DNA of 64,000 nt from Poindextera sp963719975 (GTDB lineage Bacteria; Pseudomonadota; Alphaproteobacteria; Caulobacterales; Caulobacteraceae), in the NCBI GenBank assembly GCA_963719975.1, contig CAVRED010000012.1, positions 124,001 to 188,000 of the forward strand, given 5' to 3'. The translations under genes and the position numbers were made by a program. The notes beneath the pieces are model-generated. The model worked only from the letters and a program-made list of their open reading frames with translations. It had not been told where the DNA came from and ran no database searches. This document shows, piece after piece, positions 28,301 to 38,132 of the stretch; the first letter of the stretch is position 1, and every line of letters begins with the position of its first letter.

Positions 28301-29794
28301 CTACGCGTCGTCGTCGTCGATCCAGCCCATCGTGCGCTCGACGGCCTTCTTCCACTTGCGATAGCCCGCCTCGCGCGCCGTCTTGGACATGACCGGCTTC
28401 CACTCGGCGGACTTCTTCCAGTGCTTGCGCAGGCTCTCGACGTCCGGCCAATAGCCGACCGCCAATCCGGCCGCGTAGGCGGCGCCGAGGCAGGTGGTCT
28501 CGGCCACTTCCGGACGGACGACGGGGGCGTCGAGCACGTCAGCCTGGAACTGCATCAAGAGGTTGTTGGCGGTCATGCCGCCGTCGACCTTCAGCGTCTT
28601 CAGCCGCACGCCGAAGTCGGCGGCCATGGCGTCGACGACCTCGCGCGTCTGCCAGGCCGTCGCCTCCAGCGCCGCGCGGGCGATGTGGCCCTTGGTGACG
28701 TAGGCGGTCAGGCCGGCGATCACGCCGCGGGCGTCGCTGCGCCAATGCGGGGCGAAGAGGCCGGCGAACGCCGGGACGAAGTAGCATCCGCCGTTGTCGT
28801 CGACGCTCTTGGCCAGCGCCTCGATCTCGCCGGCGCTCGAGATCAGGTCGAGGTTGTCGCGCACCCATTGCACCAGCGCGCCGGTGACCGCGATCGAGCC
28901 CTCCAGCGCATAGACCGGGCGCGAGCCGCTGATCTGGTAGCCCAGCGTGGTCAGGAGCCCGTGCTTGGAGGGCACGGCCTTGGCGCCCGTGTTGACCAGA
29001 AGGAAGCTGCCGGTGCCGTAGGTGCACTTGCCCTCGCCGGGGGAAAAGCAGGTCTGGCCGAACAGCGCCGCCTGCTGGTCGCCGAGCGCCGACGCCACCG
29101 GCACGCCCTCGAGCACGCCGCGCGCCGTGCCGTACACCTCGGACGAGGGTCGGATCTCCGGCAGCATGGCGCGCGGCACGCCCATCGCCTCCAGGAGGTC
29201 CTCGTCCCAGTCGAGGGTGGTCAGGTCCATCAGCATGGTGCGGCTGGCGTTGGTGACGTCGGTCGCGTGGCGGCCGGTCAGCTTCCAGATCAGCCAGGCG
29301 TCGATGGTGCCGAACAGGACCTCGCCGCGCTCGGCCCTTGCGCGCAGGCCAGGCGTCTCGTCGAGCAGCCAGCGGATCTTCGGCCCCGAGAAGTAGGTGG
29401 CCAGCGGCAGCCCGCACTGGTCGCGGAAGCGGTCCTGGCCGAGCCGCCCGCCGAGGTCGCGCACCAGCCGGTCGGTGCGGGTGTCCTGCCAGACGATGGC
29501 GTTGGCGACCGGCTTGCCGCTCGCCTTGTCCCAGATCAGCGTCGTCTCGCGCTGGTTGGTGATCCCGACCGCGGCCAGGTCAGGCGGGCCGATGTCGATC
29601 TTGTTCAGCGCGCCCTGGACGACGGCTTCGACGTTGGCCCAGATCTCCAGCGCGTCGTGTTCCACCCACCCGGGGCGGGGGTAGATCTGCCGATGCTCCT
29701 TCTGCTCGATCGCGGCGATCTGGCCCTTGGCGTCGAAGACGATGCAGCGGGACGAGGTGGTGCCCTGATCGATGGCGGCGACGTAGCGGCTCAT
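28301..29794 (-). CDS. glpK: glycerol kinase
   Basis: 497 residues from ATG 29794 (MSRYVAAIDQGTTSSRCIVF). This FGGY-family kinase converts glycerol to glycerol-3-phosphate with ATP. Key parts are DQGTTSS (phosphate 1), NQRETTLIWDK, the glycerol contacts in WQDTRTD and GDQQAALFGQ, the adenosine region KCTYGTGSFLLVNTG and DGGMTANNLLMQFQ, and the C-terminal WKKAVERTMGW. Length is standard. No glpF or glpD is beside it; the SDR is immediately downstream, and the upstream gene is divergent. Confidence 0.95.
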   Translation of the reverse strand: MSRYVAAIDQGTTSSRCIVFDAKGQIAAIEQKEHRQIYPRPGWVEHDALEIWANVEAVVQGALNKIDIGPPDLAAVGITNQRETTLIWDKASGKPVANAIVWQDTRTDRLVRDLGGRLGQDRFRDQCGLPLATYFSGPKIRWLLDETPGLRARAERGEVLFGTIDAWLIWKLTGRHATDVTNASRTMLMDLTTLDWDEDLLEAMGVPRAMLPEIRPSSEVYGTARGVLEGVPVASALGDQQAALFGQTCFSPGEGKCTYGTGSFLLVNTGAKAVPSKHGLLTTLGYQISGSRPVYALEGSIAVTGALVQWVRDNLDLISSAGEIEALAKSVDDNGGCYFVPAFAGLFAPHWRSDARGVIAGLTAYVTKGHIARAALEATAWQTREVVDAMAADFGVRLKTLKVDGGMTANNLLMQFQADVLDAPVVRPEVAETTCLGAAYAAGLAVGYWPDVESLRKHWKKSAEWKPVMSKTAREAGYRKWKKAVERTMGWIDDDDA

Positions 29795-29860
29795 GGGTCG
29801 TATCAAGCTCGTCTCATGCTATGCGCGTGCGGCGACCGTCATAGCGAGGAGGGCGCGGAT

Positions 29861-30469
29861 TTGCGAGGTTGGCTGGAGCGGGCCGCGGTGCTGGTCCTGG
29901 CCCTCGCCGCATTGGCGGCTTTACGGCCCGCGGCGCAGCCGGCCGATCCGGTCGTCGCCCTGCACGCCGGCCTGGTGCGCGCGTCCGCCGCGCCGGGCTG
30001 GCCCTCCGAGCCGGCGATCGAGGCGCTGGCGGCGAAGAGTTTCGACATGGGCGCGATCACGCTGGCCGTGCTCGGGACCGAGGGGAAGGGCGCGACGTCC
30101 GCCCAGAAGACCCGCCTCTCGCACGTGCTGCTCATCCGCCTGGCGCGCCAGATCGCGCTGGCCGGCCGCCAGAGCGCGAGCGACGGCTTCACCCTGGCCG
30201 GGACGCAGGCGCTGGGCGGCGACGACTGGCTGGTGACGACGCGCGAACTGCGCCCGGGCGCGGCCGGCGCGCAGCCGCAGACGCGCGATCTCTCCTGGCG
30301 CGTGCGCCGCGAAGGCGCCCGCTTTCGCATCGTCGACAGCCTGCGCGAGGGCCTGAGCACGGTCGGCGTCGAGCACGACGACTTCGCCGCGGCGCTCAAG
30401 GGCCGCGACATCGACGCCGTCATCGCCCAGATGGAGCGCCGCGCCGCCAGCCCGCAGCCGGGACTCTAA
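29861..30469 (+). CDS. MlaC/HpnM-like periplasmic lipid-binding protein, TTG start
   Basis: 202 residues from TTG 29861 (upstream GAGGAGGGCGCGGAT). A signal peptide (LRGWLERAAVLVLALAALAAL) is followed by a mature part that matches the MlaC/Ttg2D plan: SFDMGAITLAVLG, the TRLSHVLLIRLARQIA helix and DWLVTT, LSWRVRREGARFRIVDSLREGLSTV, and the closing DIDAVIAQMERRA. Such proteins ferry phospholipids or hopanoids between membranes. No mla ABC genes are adjacent, so this is a solitary paralogue. It is divergent from glpK. Confidence 0.75.
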   Translation: MRGWLERAAVLVLALAALAALRPAAQPADPVVALHAGLVRASAAPGWPSEPAIEALAAKSFDMGAITLAVLGTEGKGATSAQKTRLSHVLLIRLARQIALAGRQSASDGFTLAGTQALGGDDWLVTTRELRPGAAGAQPQTRDLSWRVRREGARFRIVDSLREGLSTVGVEHDDFAAALKGRDIDAVIAQMERRAASPQPGL

Positions 30470-30512
30470 GCTTTGGTCCTCCTCGCTCCGCGCAAGCGGA
30501 GCTGTCGTCTTC

Positions 30513-30584
30513 GACCGCCAAGAACGCCAAGATCGCCAAGATCGGTCCCGAGCGTTCAGGGCGTCCTTGGCGCGCTTGGCGGTC
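30513..30584. repeat. inverted repeat of GCCAAG-type units
   Basis: Two 19-base arms (30513-30531 and 30566-30584) are inverted copies with 17 of 19 matches, separated by 34 bases. Each arm repeats a CGCCAAG-like unit and begins with GACCGCCAAG. The repeat sits between the convergent MlaC-like and serine-hydrolase genes and could fold into a long hairpin, so it may also act as a bidirectional terminator. Confidence 0.6.
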
Positions 30585-30611
30585 CAATAGGTCGGCTGCC
30601 GCCGCCCCGAC

Positions 30612-31809
30612 CTAGGCGTTCCTGCGATCGGTCATCGCCGCGTAGACCGCCCGCGCCGAGAGCTCGCGCATCATCGGGGCGCCGTCCGGGGTGGTGCCGC
30701 CCATGTTCTGGATCATGCCGATGACGATCATGTCGTTGATCGGGTCGATCCAGAACCAGGTGCCGAACGCGCCGCCCCAGTAGAAGCTCTGGACGCCCTG
30801 GGCGGTCCGGGCCGCGACCGGGTCCTCGATGATCCCGAAGTCCATGCCAAAGCCCATGCCCGTGGCCTTGGGCGAGTAGAGGGTGACGTTCACGCCGGGC
30901 TCGAGCACGCTCTTGTGCATCATCGCGACGGTCTCGTCCTTCAGGTAGCGCCGGCCGGCGAATTCACCGCCGTTCAGGATCATCTGGGCGAAGCGCCAGT
31001 AGTCGCCGATGGTCGACACCAGCCCGCCGCCGCCGGAGAGGAACGTCGGCGCCGATGTGTTGAAGGCGTTCTCGCGTCCGGCCGGTACGAGCTTGCCCTC
31101 GTCGTACCTGTGGATGCGCACCACCCGCGCGCTCTTGCCCGGGTCGACCCAAAAGCCGGTGTCGACCATGCCCAGCGGCGCGAACAGGCGCGCCTCCAGG
31201 AACGCGTCCAACCCCTGGCCCGAGAGTTTCTCGATCACATAGCCCTGGATGTCGACGCTGGGCCCATAGCGCCACTCGCTGCCCGGCTGGAAGTAGAGCG
31301 GCCGCTTGGCCAGGATCTCGATCATGCCCGCAAGGTCGCCGCCGCGCAGGTTGGCCTCGGCGTAGTCGGCCAGCCCGCCGAAACCGGCGGTATGGCTCAT
31401 CAGCTGGCGCATGTTCATTGGCCGCGTCTGCGGGACGATCGACCCGTCGGCTGTCGCAACCTGCAGACCCTCGAACTCCGGGATGTGCTTGGCGACCGGA
31501 TCGTCCAGCGTCCACCTGCCCTCTTCCCACAGCATCATCATGGCCGCGCCAATGATGGGCTTGGTCATCGAGGCGATGCGGAAGATCGAACTCGGTCGTC
31601 AGCGGCGTCGGCTCGGAGATGTCCTGCCGCCCATAGGCGTCGAGGTGGACGATCTCGCCGTGGCGCGCGACCAGCGTTGCGACGCCGGCCAGCTTCCGTT
31701 CGTCGACCAGGGCGTGCATCTCGGCGTCCAGCGCGGCCAAGCCGCTTTTCGTCAGGCCGGCCACAAGCGCTTCGCCTTCGGCCACGGCGGGTTGGTCGTC
31801 AGGGGTCAT
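30612..31809 (-). CDS. serine hydrolase, beta-lactamase/esterase (class C-like), one frame break
   Basis: About 398 residues from ATG 31809 (MTPDDQPAVAEGEALVAGL). The SxxK nucleophile motif is SMTK. It follows TTEF in the family only after one extra C near 31585 is removed (TTEFDFRIASMTK). MSHTAGFG, YGPSVDIQGYVIEK (position of the YxN motif), SGGGGLVSTIGDYWRF and FYWGGAFGTWFWIDP follow in class C/EstB order. No signal peptide is visible, so it is likely a cytoplasmic esterase rather than a lactamase. It converges on the MlaC-like gene. Confidence 0.82.
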
Positions 31810-31883
31810 GCGGGCGTTCCTTTTCGTCCCTTGGCTGCAACCGTTCTGCCAGAGAACCCGCCGCCCGGCCAGATTGAGCTTCC

Positions 31884-33985
31884 CTAGCGGATGAGCGGCA
31901 GGAGGCTCGAATAGTCGTCGGTCCAGAGTCGCAGGTCCGGGCGCGCCGCGATCGGCTGGGCGCTCCTCAGCGCGGGATCGGCGAAGAACCCCGGACGGGA
32001 GGTGATCACGACCCAGTAGGCGGCGTAGGTCTCGCTGGCTTCGTCGGCGTCGTTGACGACCAGGCGCGCGTCCTTGCCGTCCGCTCGCGCTTGCGCGGCC
32101 ACGAGCGGGGCAAGGTCGAGGTAGCGATTGGAGGTGTTGATGACGAGGACCCCGTCCGGGGTCAGGCGCCGCCAGTAGAGCGCGAACGCCTCGCGGGTCA
32201 GAAGGTGGGTCGGGATCGCATCGCCGGCGAAGGCGTCGATCACCAGGACGTCGAGCCGCGGTCCGCTCTCGCCGGCCAGCGAGAGCCGCGCATCCCCCAG
32301 CCTGATGCGCCACGCCGCCGGCGTATCGTGCAGGAAGGTGAAGTCACCGGTCGCAACGCGCGTCACCAGCGGGTTGATGTCATAGAAGGTGTACGCATCG
32401 CCCACCCGGCCGAACGCCGCCAGCGTGCCCGCGCCAAGACCGACCACGCCGACGCGAAGCGGGCCGCTTCGCTGAAGGGCGCGGAGGGCAAGGGCCACCC
32501 CGCTCGTCGGACCATAGTAGGCGATCGGCCAGCGGCGGCGGTCGGCGGGGAGCCGGTACTGCGCGCCGTGGATGATGTCGCCGTTGGTGAGCTCGCGGAC
32601 GACGGCGCCCGTCGCATCGTCGGTCTCTTCCGAGACCAGCAGCGAGCCGTAGAAGTTGCGCGCCAGCGTGACCGCGCCGTGCGCGTCCTCGGCGTCGCGC
32701 CAGGCGACGAACCCAGCGCCGAGGGCCAGTCCTACGCCGGCGCTCGCGAGCAGCGCGCGCCGCCACAGGCCAGCGCGACGCTGCCGCTCGCGCGCGCCAT
32801 TCGGCAGCGACGACGATGCCGCCGGCCAGCGTCAGCGCGATCGGCAGATCGTAGGGGCCGGGCAGCAGCGCGGGCGCGACGGCCGCGACCAGCACCGCTC
32901 CGCCCGCTCCGCCCAAGGCGATCGTGAGGTAGTAGCCGGTCAGGCGGCTGCCCGGCGGCCGCATCGACTCGAGCTCGCCGTTCAGCACCAGGCAGGCCAG
33001 GAAGAACCCCAGTGAATAGCCGCCGAGCACCAAGGGCAGGTTCTGCGCCGCCGGCGGAACCGCCGCGGCGTACATCAGCCCCCCCAGCGCCACCGCGAAC
33101 GCCGGCAGCCAGACGGTGCGCCGATAGAGGCCGGGCCATCCGAACACGGCGATGAAGCTGACGAGGTAGAGGGCGAGCGGGATGATCCAGAACAGCGGAA
33201 CCGGCGCGACGTCCTGGGTGATGTGGCTGGTCATCGCGAGCAGGAGCGCCGAAGCCGCCAGCGACAGCAGAAACCAAAGCGCGCGGTCCGCAAGCGCCGG
33301 CGCCGCATCGTGGGCTTCCGGCGCCGGCTCCGCAGCGGCGCGCCGGCGCGCCACCCAGGCGGCGGCGACGCCGACCGCCACGAAGAAGCCGTAGCCAAGG
33401 CTCCATCCGGCTGTCTGCAGCCGCACCCTGAAGACGGGTTCGACGAAGAGGGGGTAGGCGACGAGCGCGAGCAGCGAGCCGAAGTTGGAAACCGCATAGA
33501 GACGAACCGGCGATCGCCCCGCCTGCTCGCCGCGGCCCTCGGCCAGCCAATGCTGCAGCAGCGGTCCGGTGGAGGCGAGCAGCACGAACGGCGCGCCGAT
33601 CGTGCGAACGAGAAGGCCGATGATGTCGAGCAGCGGCGCCGCGCCGGCCGCGGTCGCAGCCGGAAGCGTGAGCGGCAGGACGGCGAGGCTGACGAGCAGC
33701 AGGATGCTATGGACCGCGGCCTGCAGGCGCGCGCTCCTGATCCGCGCCAGAAGGTGGGCATAGAGGTAGCCGGCGACGAGCGCGCTCTGGAAGAACAGCA
33801 GACACGCGGTCCAAACGCCTGCCGAGCCGCCGAAGCGCGGCAGGATCAGCTTGCCGAGGATCGGCTCGACGGCGAACAGCAGGAAGGCCGCCAGGAAGAT
33901 CAGAGCGGAGGCGGCGAGGACGTCGAGGTTGGCGCGGCGCGTCTTGGTCAGCGGAATCGAGCTCGATTCCGGAAGGTAAGCGCAT
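31884..33985 (-). CDS. membrane-embedded spermidine-synthase-like protein, two frame breaks
   Basis: About 700 residues. The N-terminal half has about a dozen membrane helices starting ALIFLAAFLLFAVEPILGKLIL (the usual opening of fused MFS/spermidine-synthase proteins). The C-terminal half is a Rossmann methyltransferase-like domain (RVGVVGLGAGTLAAFG, YDINPLV, LGDARLSLAG, DVLVIDAFAGDAIPTHLLT). The frame changes near 32800 (one extra base, restoring RERQRRAGLWRRALL). At the start, the ATG at 33985 joins the main frame if one extra base near 33950 is removed (ELDSLTKTRRANLD). No good ribosome binding site is seen there. Function of this fused family is unsettled. Confidence 0.72.
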
Positions 33986-34175
33986 CGATCGCGACCGTGC
34001 AAACGAGCGCCGTGCGCTGGTCGGCGTCGGGCTCGGCGCCTGGGGCAGTCAGACCTCGTTCGCGTTCGGCGCCAGCCACGTCTTCGACGACGGCCACGCC
34101 ACGGTGAAGTTCGGCGCCAGCTTCGACTCGCACGGCGACGGCGGCATCAGCACCGGCGTCGGCTGGCAGTTCTAG
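33963..34175 (+). pseudogene. orphan YadA-type trimeric autotransporter anchor remnant
   Basis: An open stretch ending at TAG 34173-34175 reads ...DRANERRALVGVGLGAWGSQ, then FAFGASHVFDDGHATVKFGAS and ends ISTGVGWQF. The small-residue-rich alternating strands and the final aromatic residue are those of the YadA C-terminal beta-barrel anchor. There is no start codon, signal peptide, stalk or head. Upstream, the frame runs antisense into the spermidine-synthase-like gene. It is therefore a 3' remnant with its 5' part lost, or a misassembly edge. It converges with the prolyl oligopeptidase. Confidence 0.55.
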
Positions 34176-34211
34176 AGACCAAGCGCTTGCGCCGGCCGAG
34201 CCGTGCGCCGC

Positions 34212-36395
34212 CTAGGCCGGCGGCTGGAACCTCGCATCGCCGGTGCGCCACATGATGAAGGCGACCTCGTCGGCCGTCTCACGGTCGCGCTGCTCGCGTG
34301 TCGAGCCGATGCCGTGGCCGGCGTCGGTCTCGACCCTGAGGATCACCGGGTTCTTCGACGCGGTCGCCGCCTGCAGCCGCGCGGTCATCTTGGTCGGCTC
34401 CCAGGACGAGACGCGCGGGTCGTTCAGTCCGGTGGTCAGCAGCACAGACGGATAGGCCGTCCCGTCGACGACATGGTGCATCGCGTCCATCTCAAGCAGA
34501 GCCTTGAAGTCCGCTTCGTTGGTCACGGTGCCGAACTCGGGGATGTTGGGCGGGCCGTTGGGTGAGAATTCGCTGCGCAAGGCGTTCGACACGCCGACCT
34601 GGTCGATGACGACGGCGGCCAGATCCGGACGCTCGGTCATGAAGCGCCCCACCGTGATGCCGCCGGCCGAGCCGCCGATGATCGCGAGCTTGGCCTTCGA
34701 GGTGTAGCCCTGGGCGATGAGGTGCTCCGCCGCGGCGATGTCGTCGCGCCAGGTGTTCGGCTTGGTCGCCTTCTTTCCGGCCAGGTGCCAGTCCTCGCCC
34801 AGTTCGCCGCCGCCGCGCACGTGGGCAGTCGCGAACACCCCGCCAAGGTCGAGGAAGGGGAACCAGCGGGCCAGGAACCCGGGGTCCTCCGTGATGCCGT
34901 AGGCGCCATAGGCGTCGAGCAGCAGCGTGGCCGAGCCGTCTCGCTTCAGCCCCTTCTTGTAAACGATGGAGAGCGGGACCTTCACCCCGTCGGCGGCGGT
35001 GCAGAAGGTCTCCTCCGAGGTGTAGGACGAGGCGTCGATGGGCGGCTTGGGCGAAAGGTTGGTCTCGGTCACCTTCCCGTCCGGTGCGATGTAGAAGACC
35101 GTCGGCGGCTGCACCCAGCCTTCGAGCGCAAACCAGCAGCCGTCGTGCAGCGTGTCGACGAAGACTCCCCCGATCGCGCCGGCGAAGGGCATGGGGATGG
35201 TGGTCAGCGTCCCGTCCCACGCCAGGCGGCGGATGCCGCCCAGACCGGCGTTCAGATCGGTGATGTAGAGGGCGTCCTTGGCCGCGCCGATGCCGCTGAT
35301 GACCGAGCCGGACTTAGGCACGGCGAGCTTGGCGCTGGCGACGCCGGGCGACGCGGCCGTGGTCTTGAGCACCTTGTAGCGCGATGCGCCGTCGTGGCTG
35401 AGCAGGAAGATGTCGTCGCCGTGCACGGCGAGCCCGGTAACGCTGTCGGCGGGCGCGCAGATCCGCCGCCACGCCGGCTTGCCCGCGGCGGCGTCGGCGA
35501 CGCTCGCGGCGTAGGCGGAGATCTCGTTCTGGACTCCGGAGATGAGAAGCCCGATGGCGACGTCGGACCCTGGCGTGGCCCCGACGACCGGGAAGTCGAT
35601 ATCCGCGACCTCGACGTCCGGGCTCGTCCCCTTGGCGAGCACCTTGATGTCGGCGGCCGGGTCGGTGTTCAGCGCATGGTACCAGGATGTGCTGAGCTTG
35701 AACTTGTCCAGGCTGTCCGGCGGCAGGCCGCCTTGCAGGCGGTTGTAGAAGAAGCCTCGGCCGTCGTCTGTCCAGCCTGGCGAGCCGTTCTGCGTGCGGT
35801 CGATCGTCTCCGCAAGGAGCGCGCCGGTCTCGGTGACCATGATGTGGGCGACGGACTCCTCTGACCCGCCCGGCGAAACGCCGAACACCACATGCTTGCC
35901 GTCATTTGAGGCGGCCCACCAGTCGAGCGAGGCATGGCTGCCGGCCGGCGCGAAGCGGTCGGGATCCAGCAGCAGCCGGTCGGCGCCGCCGACCCCGGTG
36001 CGCACATAGAGCTTGAAGGTCTCGGCCTGCGGCGGCCTCACCTCGGTGAACACGTAGTCGCCCGCCACCTGGGCGCCCGCCAGCGCCACCAGCACGCCGC
36101 TGTTGTGGCTGATGGCGTCATAGAGGGCGTCGCGGCCGGGGATGGCCCCCAAGACCTTGCGCGCATAGTCGTTCTCGGCCAGTGCGTAGGCCTTCCACTC
36201 CGGACCCTCCTGCTCCATCCACCGATACGGGTCGGTGACCGGAACGCCCCACAGCGTCTCGACGACGGGTTTCAAGGGGGCGACCGGCGGCCCCGCTGGC
36301 GCGGCCTCGGCGAGCGTGAACCCAGGCGCGGCCAAGGCGCCGGCCAGCGCTGCCGAACTGGCGAGCAGCGCGCGCCGATCGATCGATGGTGACAC
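34212..36395 (-). CDS. prolyl oligopeptidase family serine peptidase
   Basis: 727 residues, starting MSPSIDRRALLASSAALAGA. The N-terminus resembles a twin-arginine signal (DRRALLASSAALAGAL), so it is probably a periplasmic enzyme. A seven-bladed propeller spans roughly residues 90-450. The alpha/beta hydrolase domain carries DAYGAYG, GGSAGG (nucleophile Ser), the Asp in LNDPRV and the His in DAGHGIG. S9A family peptidases cleave short proline-containing peptides. The length is typical. It is divergent from no close neighbour; a 142-base gap separates it from the AhpD-like gene. Confidence 0.92.
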   Translation of the reverse strand: MSPSIDRRALLASSAALAGALAAPGFTLAEAAPAGPPVAPLKPVVETLWGVPVTDPYRWMEQEGPEWKAYALAENDYARKVLGAIPGRDALYDAISHNSGVLVALAGAQVAGDYVFTEVRPPQAETFKLYVRTGVGGADRLLLDPDRFAPAGSHASLDWWAASNDGKHVVFGVSPGGSEESVAHIMVTETGALLAETIDRTQNGSPGWTDDGRGFFYNRLQGGLPPDSLDKFKLSTSWYHALNTDPAADIKVLAKGTSPDVEVADIDFPVVGATPGSDVAIGLLISGVQNEISAYAASVADAAAGKPAWRRICAPADSVTGLAVHGDDIFLLSHDGASRYKVLKTTAASPGVASAKLAVPKSGSVISGIGAAKDALYITDLNAGLGGIRRLAWDGTLTTIPMPFAGAIGGVFVDTLHDGCWFALEGWVQPPTVFYIAPDGKVTETNLSPKPPIDASSYTSEETFCTAADGVKVPLSIVYKKGLKRDGSATLLLDAYGAYGITEDPGFLARWFPFLDLGGVFATAHVRGGGELGEDWHLAGKKATKPNTWRDDIAAAEHLIAQGYTSKAKLAIIGGSAGGITVGRFMTERPDLAAVVIDQVGVSNALRSEFSPNGPPNIPEFGTVTNEADFKALLEMDAMHHVVDGTAYPSVLLTTGLNDPRVSSWEPTKMTARLQAATASKNPVILRVETDAGHGIGSTREQRDRETADEVAFIMWRTGDARFQPPA

Positions 36396-36537
36396 TTTGG
36401 ACTCTCTCCTAACGGATGGCGGCGCCGGCGCGCATCGCGCGCCGGTTGTTCTTGCGCTTGCGTCGCGCCCACCGAGGGGAATGTCAATTGTGCCCGCGCG
36501 GTGCGCAGTCGCTTGTCCGTCCGGCGGTGCGCCGGCG

Positions 36538-36936
36538 CTACAGTCCAGCCTCGGCCCGGGCCCTCAGGCCCGGCGAGACGCCGAGCGAAGCGCCGGCCGG
36601 CGCTAATTCATCGAACGCGCGCAGCGCCGCGGCCGCGTAGTTCACCGCCGGACCACCGCCCATCTGGATGGCCACGGCCAGCGCCTCGGCCACCTCCTGT
36701 CGGCTTGCGCCAAGTCGGCCGCTCGCCCGCGCGTGGTATGCGATGCACGCCTCGCAACGCGTGCTGACGGCGATGGAAAGCGCGATCAGCTCCTTGGTCT
36801 TGCGGTCGAGCGCACCTTGGACGTGGGCGGCCCGGCTCAGGCTGCCGAACGCGTTCATGACGTCGGGGATCAGCGTCCTGAGTTCGACGGCCTCGGCGTC
36901 GGTGTCCTTGATGATCTCCAAGAACGGCTGCGGCAT
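36538..36936 (-). CDS. carboxymuconolactone decarboxylase/AhpD family protein
   Basis: 132 residues from ATG 36936 (upstream GAGGAGTGGAATC). The AhpD-type redox motif CEACIAYH is present with its partner His, in the helix after RKTKELIALSIAVSTR. The end (GGGPAVNYAAAALRAFDEL) is the usual trimer helix. These proteins work either as peroxidases through the CxxC or as decarboxylases. The CEAC motif favours the redox role. It is divergent from the aldo/keto reductase gene. Confidence 0.88.
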   Translation of the reverse strand: MPQPFLEIIKDTDAEAVELRTLIPDVMNAFGSLSRAAHVQGALDRKTKELIALSIAVSTRCEACIAYHARASGRLGASRQEVAEALAVAIQMGGGPAVNYAAAALRAFDELAPAGASLGVSPGLRARAEAGL

Positions 36937-37099
36937 GATTCCACTCCTCACCTTGGGCCCTCATCTCCACCGATGCGGAGGGCGCGGCATTGAGGTCGAT
37001 CAACATCGGTGCGTTACGGCGATCGCGCTGGGCGCGCTCGCGCCACGGGTGCTAGGCTAGGGGCGAACCCCAAACGACAAAGGCCGCCGGAGGCGCTTG

Positions 37100-38122
37100 A
37101 TGAAGTACGTACGCATGGGATCGACAGGCACGCAGGTCTCCAGACTCTGCCTGGGCTGCATGAGCTTCGGCGGCATGGCCGACTGGATGCTGAACGAGGA
37201 CCAGAGCGGGCCGATCGTGCAGAAAGCGGTCGAGGCGGGGATCAACTTCTTCGACACCGCGGACATCTACTCCCGCGGCGAGAGCGAGGAGATCCTCGGG
37301 CGGGCGCTGAAGGACCTGAAGGTCCGCCGCGACGAAAGCGTGATCGCGACCAAGGTGTTCAATCCGATGGGCCGCGGCCCCAACCGCGGCGGCCTTTCGC
37401 GCAAGCACATCCTGCAGTCGATCGACGCCAGCCTGACCCGGCTCGGCGTCGACTACGTCGACCTCTACCAGATCCACCGCTTCGACTATCAGACCCCGCT
37501 CGAGGAGACGATCGAGGCGCTGGACGACGTCGTGAAGTCGGGCAAGGCGCTCTACATCGGCGCGAGCTCGATGTTCGCCTATCAGTTCTCCAAGTACCTG
37601 CATCGCGCCGACGAGCTGGGCCGCACGCGGTTCTCGATGATGCAGAACCACTACAACCTGCTCTACCGCGAGGAGGAGCGGGAGATGAACCCGCTGTGCA
37701 TCGCGGAGGGCGTCGGCCTGATCCCCTGGAGCCCGCTCGCCGGCGGCGTGCTGGCCGGCAGCCGCGAGGCGGGCACGACCCGCTCGCAGTCGGCGATGGG
37801 CCGCGACCGCTACAACCGCCCGGCCGACCAGGCCGTGCTCGCCGCGCTCAAGTCGGTCGCGGCCCGACGCGGCGAGGCTCCGGCGCAGGTGGCGATCGCC
37901 TGGCTGCTGTCCAAGCCTGCGGTCACCGCGCCGATCGTCGGCGCGACAAGGGCCGAGCAGCTCGACGAGCCGCTGAAGGCGATCGACAACCCCTTGAGCG
38001 ACGCCGACGTCGCCGAGCTCGAAGGATCCTACGAGCCGCAGGCGGTGATCGGCGCGCTCGGACCGAACGACATTCCGATGCGCGAGATCCGCGCCGCCTC
38101 GCAGCCGCGCGTCGCGGCTTGA
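37100..38122 (+). CDS. aldo/keto reductase
   Basis: 340 residues from ATG 37100, with GGAGG six bases upstream (a TTG at 37097 is in frame but less likely). The TIM-barrel motifs are FDTADIYSRGESEEILGRAL with the catalytic Asp and Tyr, ATKVFNPMG with the catalytic Lys, the His in YQIHRFDYQTP, and the NADPH-binding PIVGATRAEQLDEPL. It reduces aldehydes or ketones with NADPH in the cytoplasm. The next gene starts eleven bases after its stop, so it heads a three-gene operon. Confidence 0.93.
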   Translation: MKYVRMGSTGTQVSRLCLGCMSFGGMADWMLNEDQSGPIVQKAVEAGINFFDTADIYSRGESEEILGRALKDLKVRRDESVIATKVFNPMGRGPNRGGLSRKHILQSIDASLTRLGVDYVDLYQIHRFDYQTPLEETIEALDDVVKSGKALYIGASSMFAYQFSKYLHRADELGRTRFSMMQNHYNLLYREEEREMNPLCIAEGVGLIPWSPLAGGVLAGSREAGTTRSQSAMGRDRYNRPADQAVLAALKSVAARRGEAPAQVAIAWLLSKPAVTAPIVGATRAEQLDEPLKAIDNPLSDADVAELEGSYEPQAVIGALGPNDIPMREIRAASQPRVAA

Positions 38123-38132
38123 GCGAGCGGTC

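Noticed and set aside
30513..30584. CRISPR-like short direct units
   Set aside because: Units are 7-9 bases in inverted arms with no unique spacers between, so not a CRISPR array.
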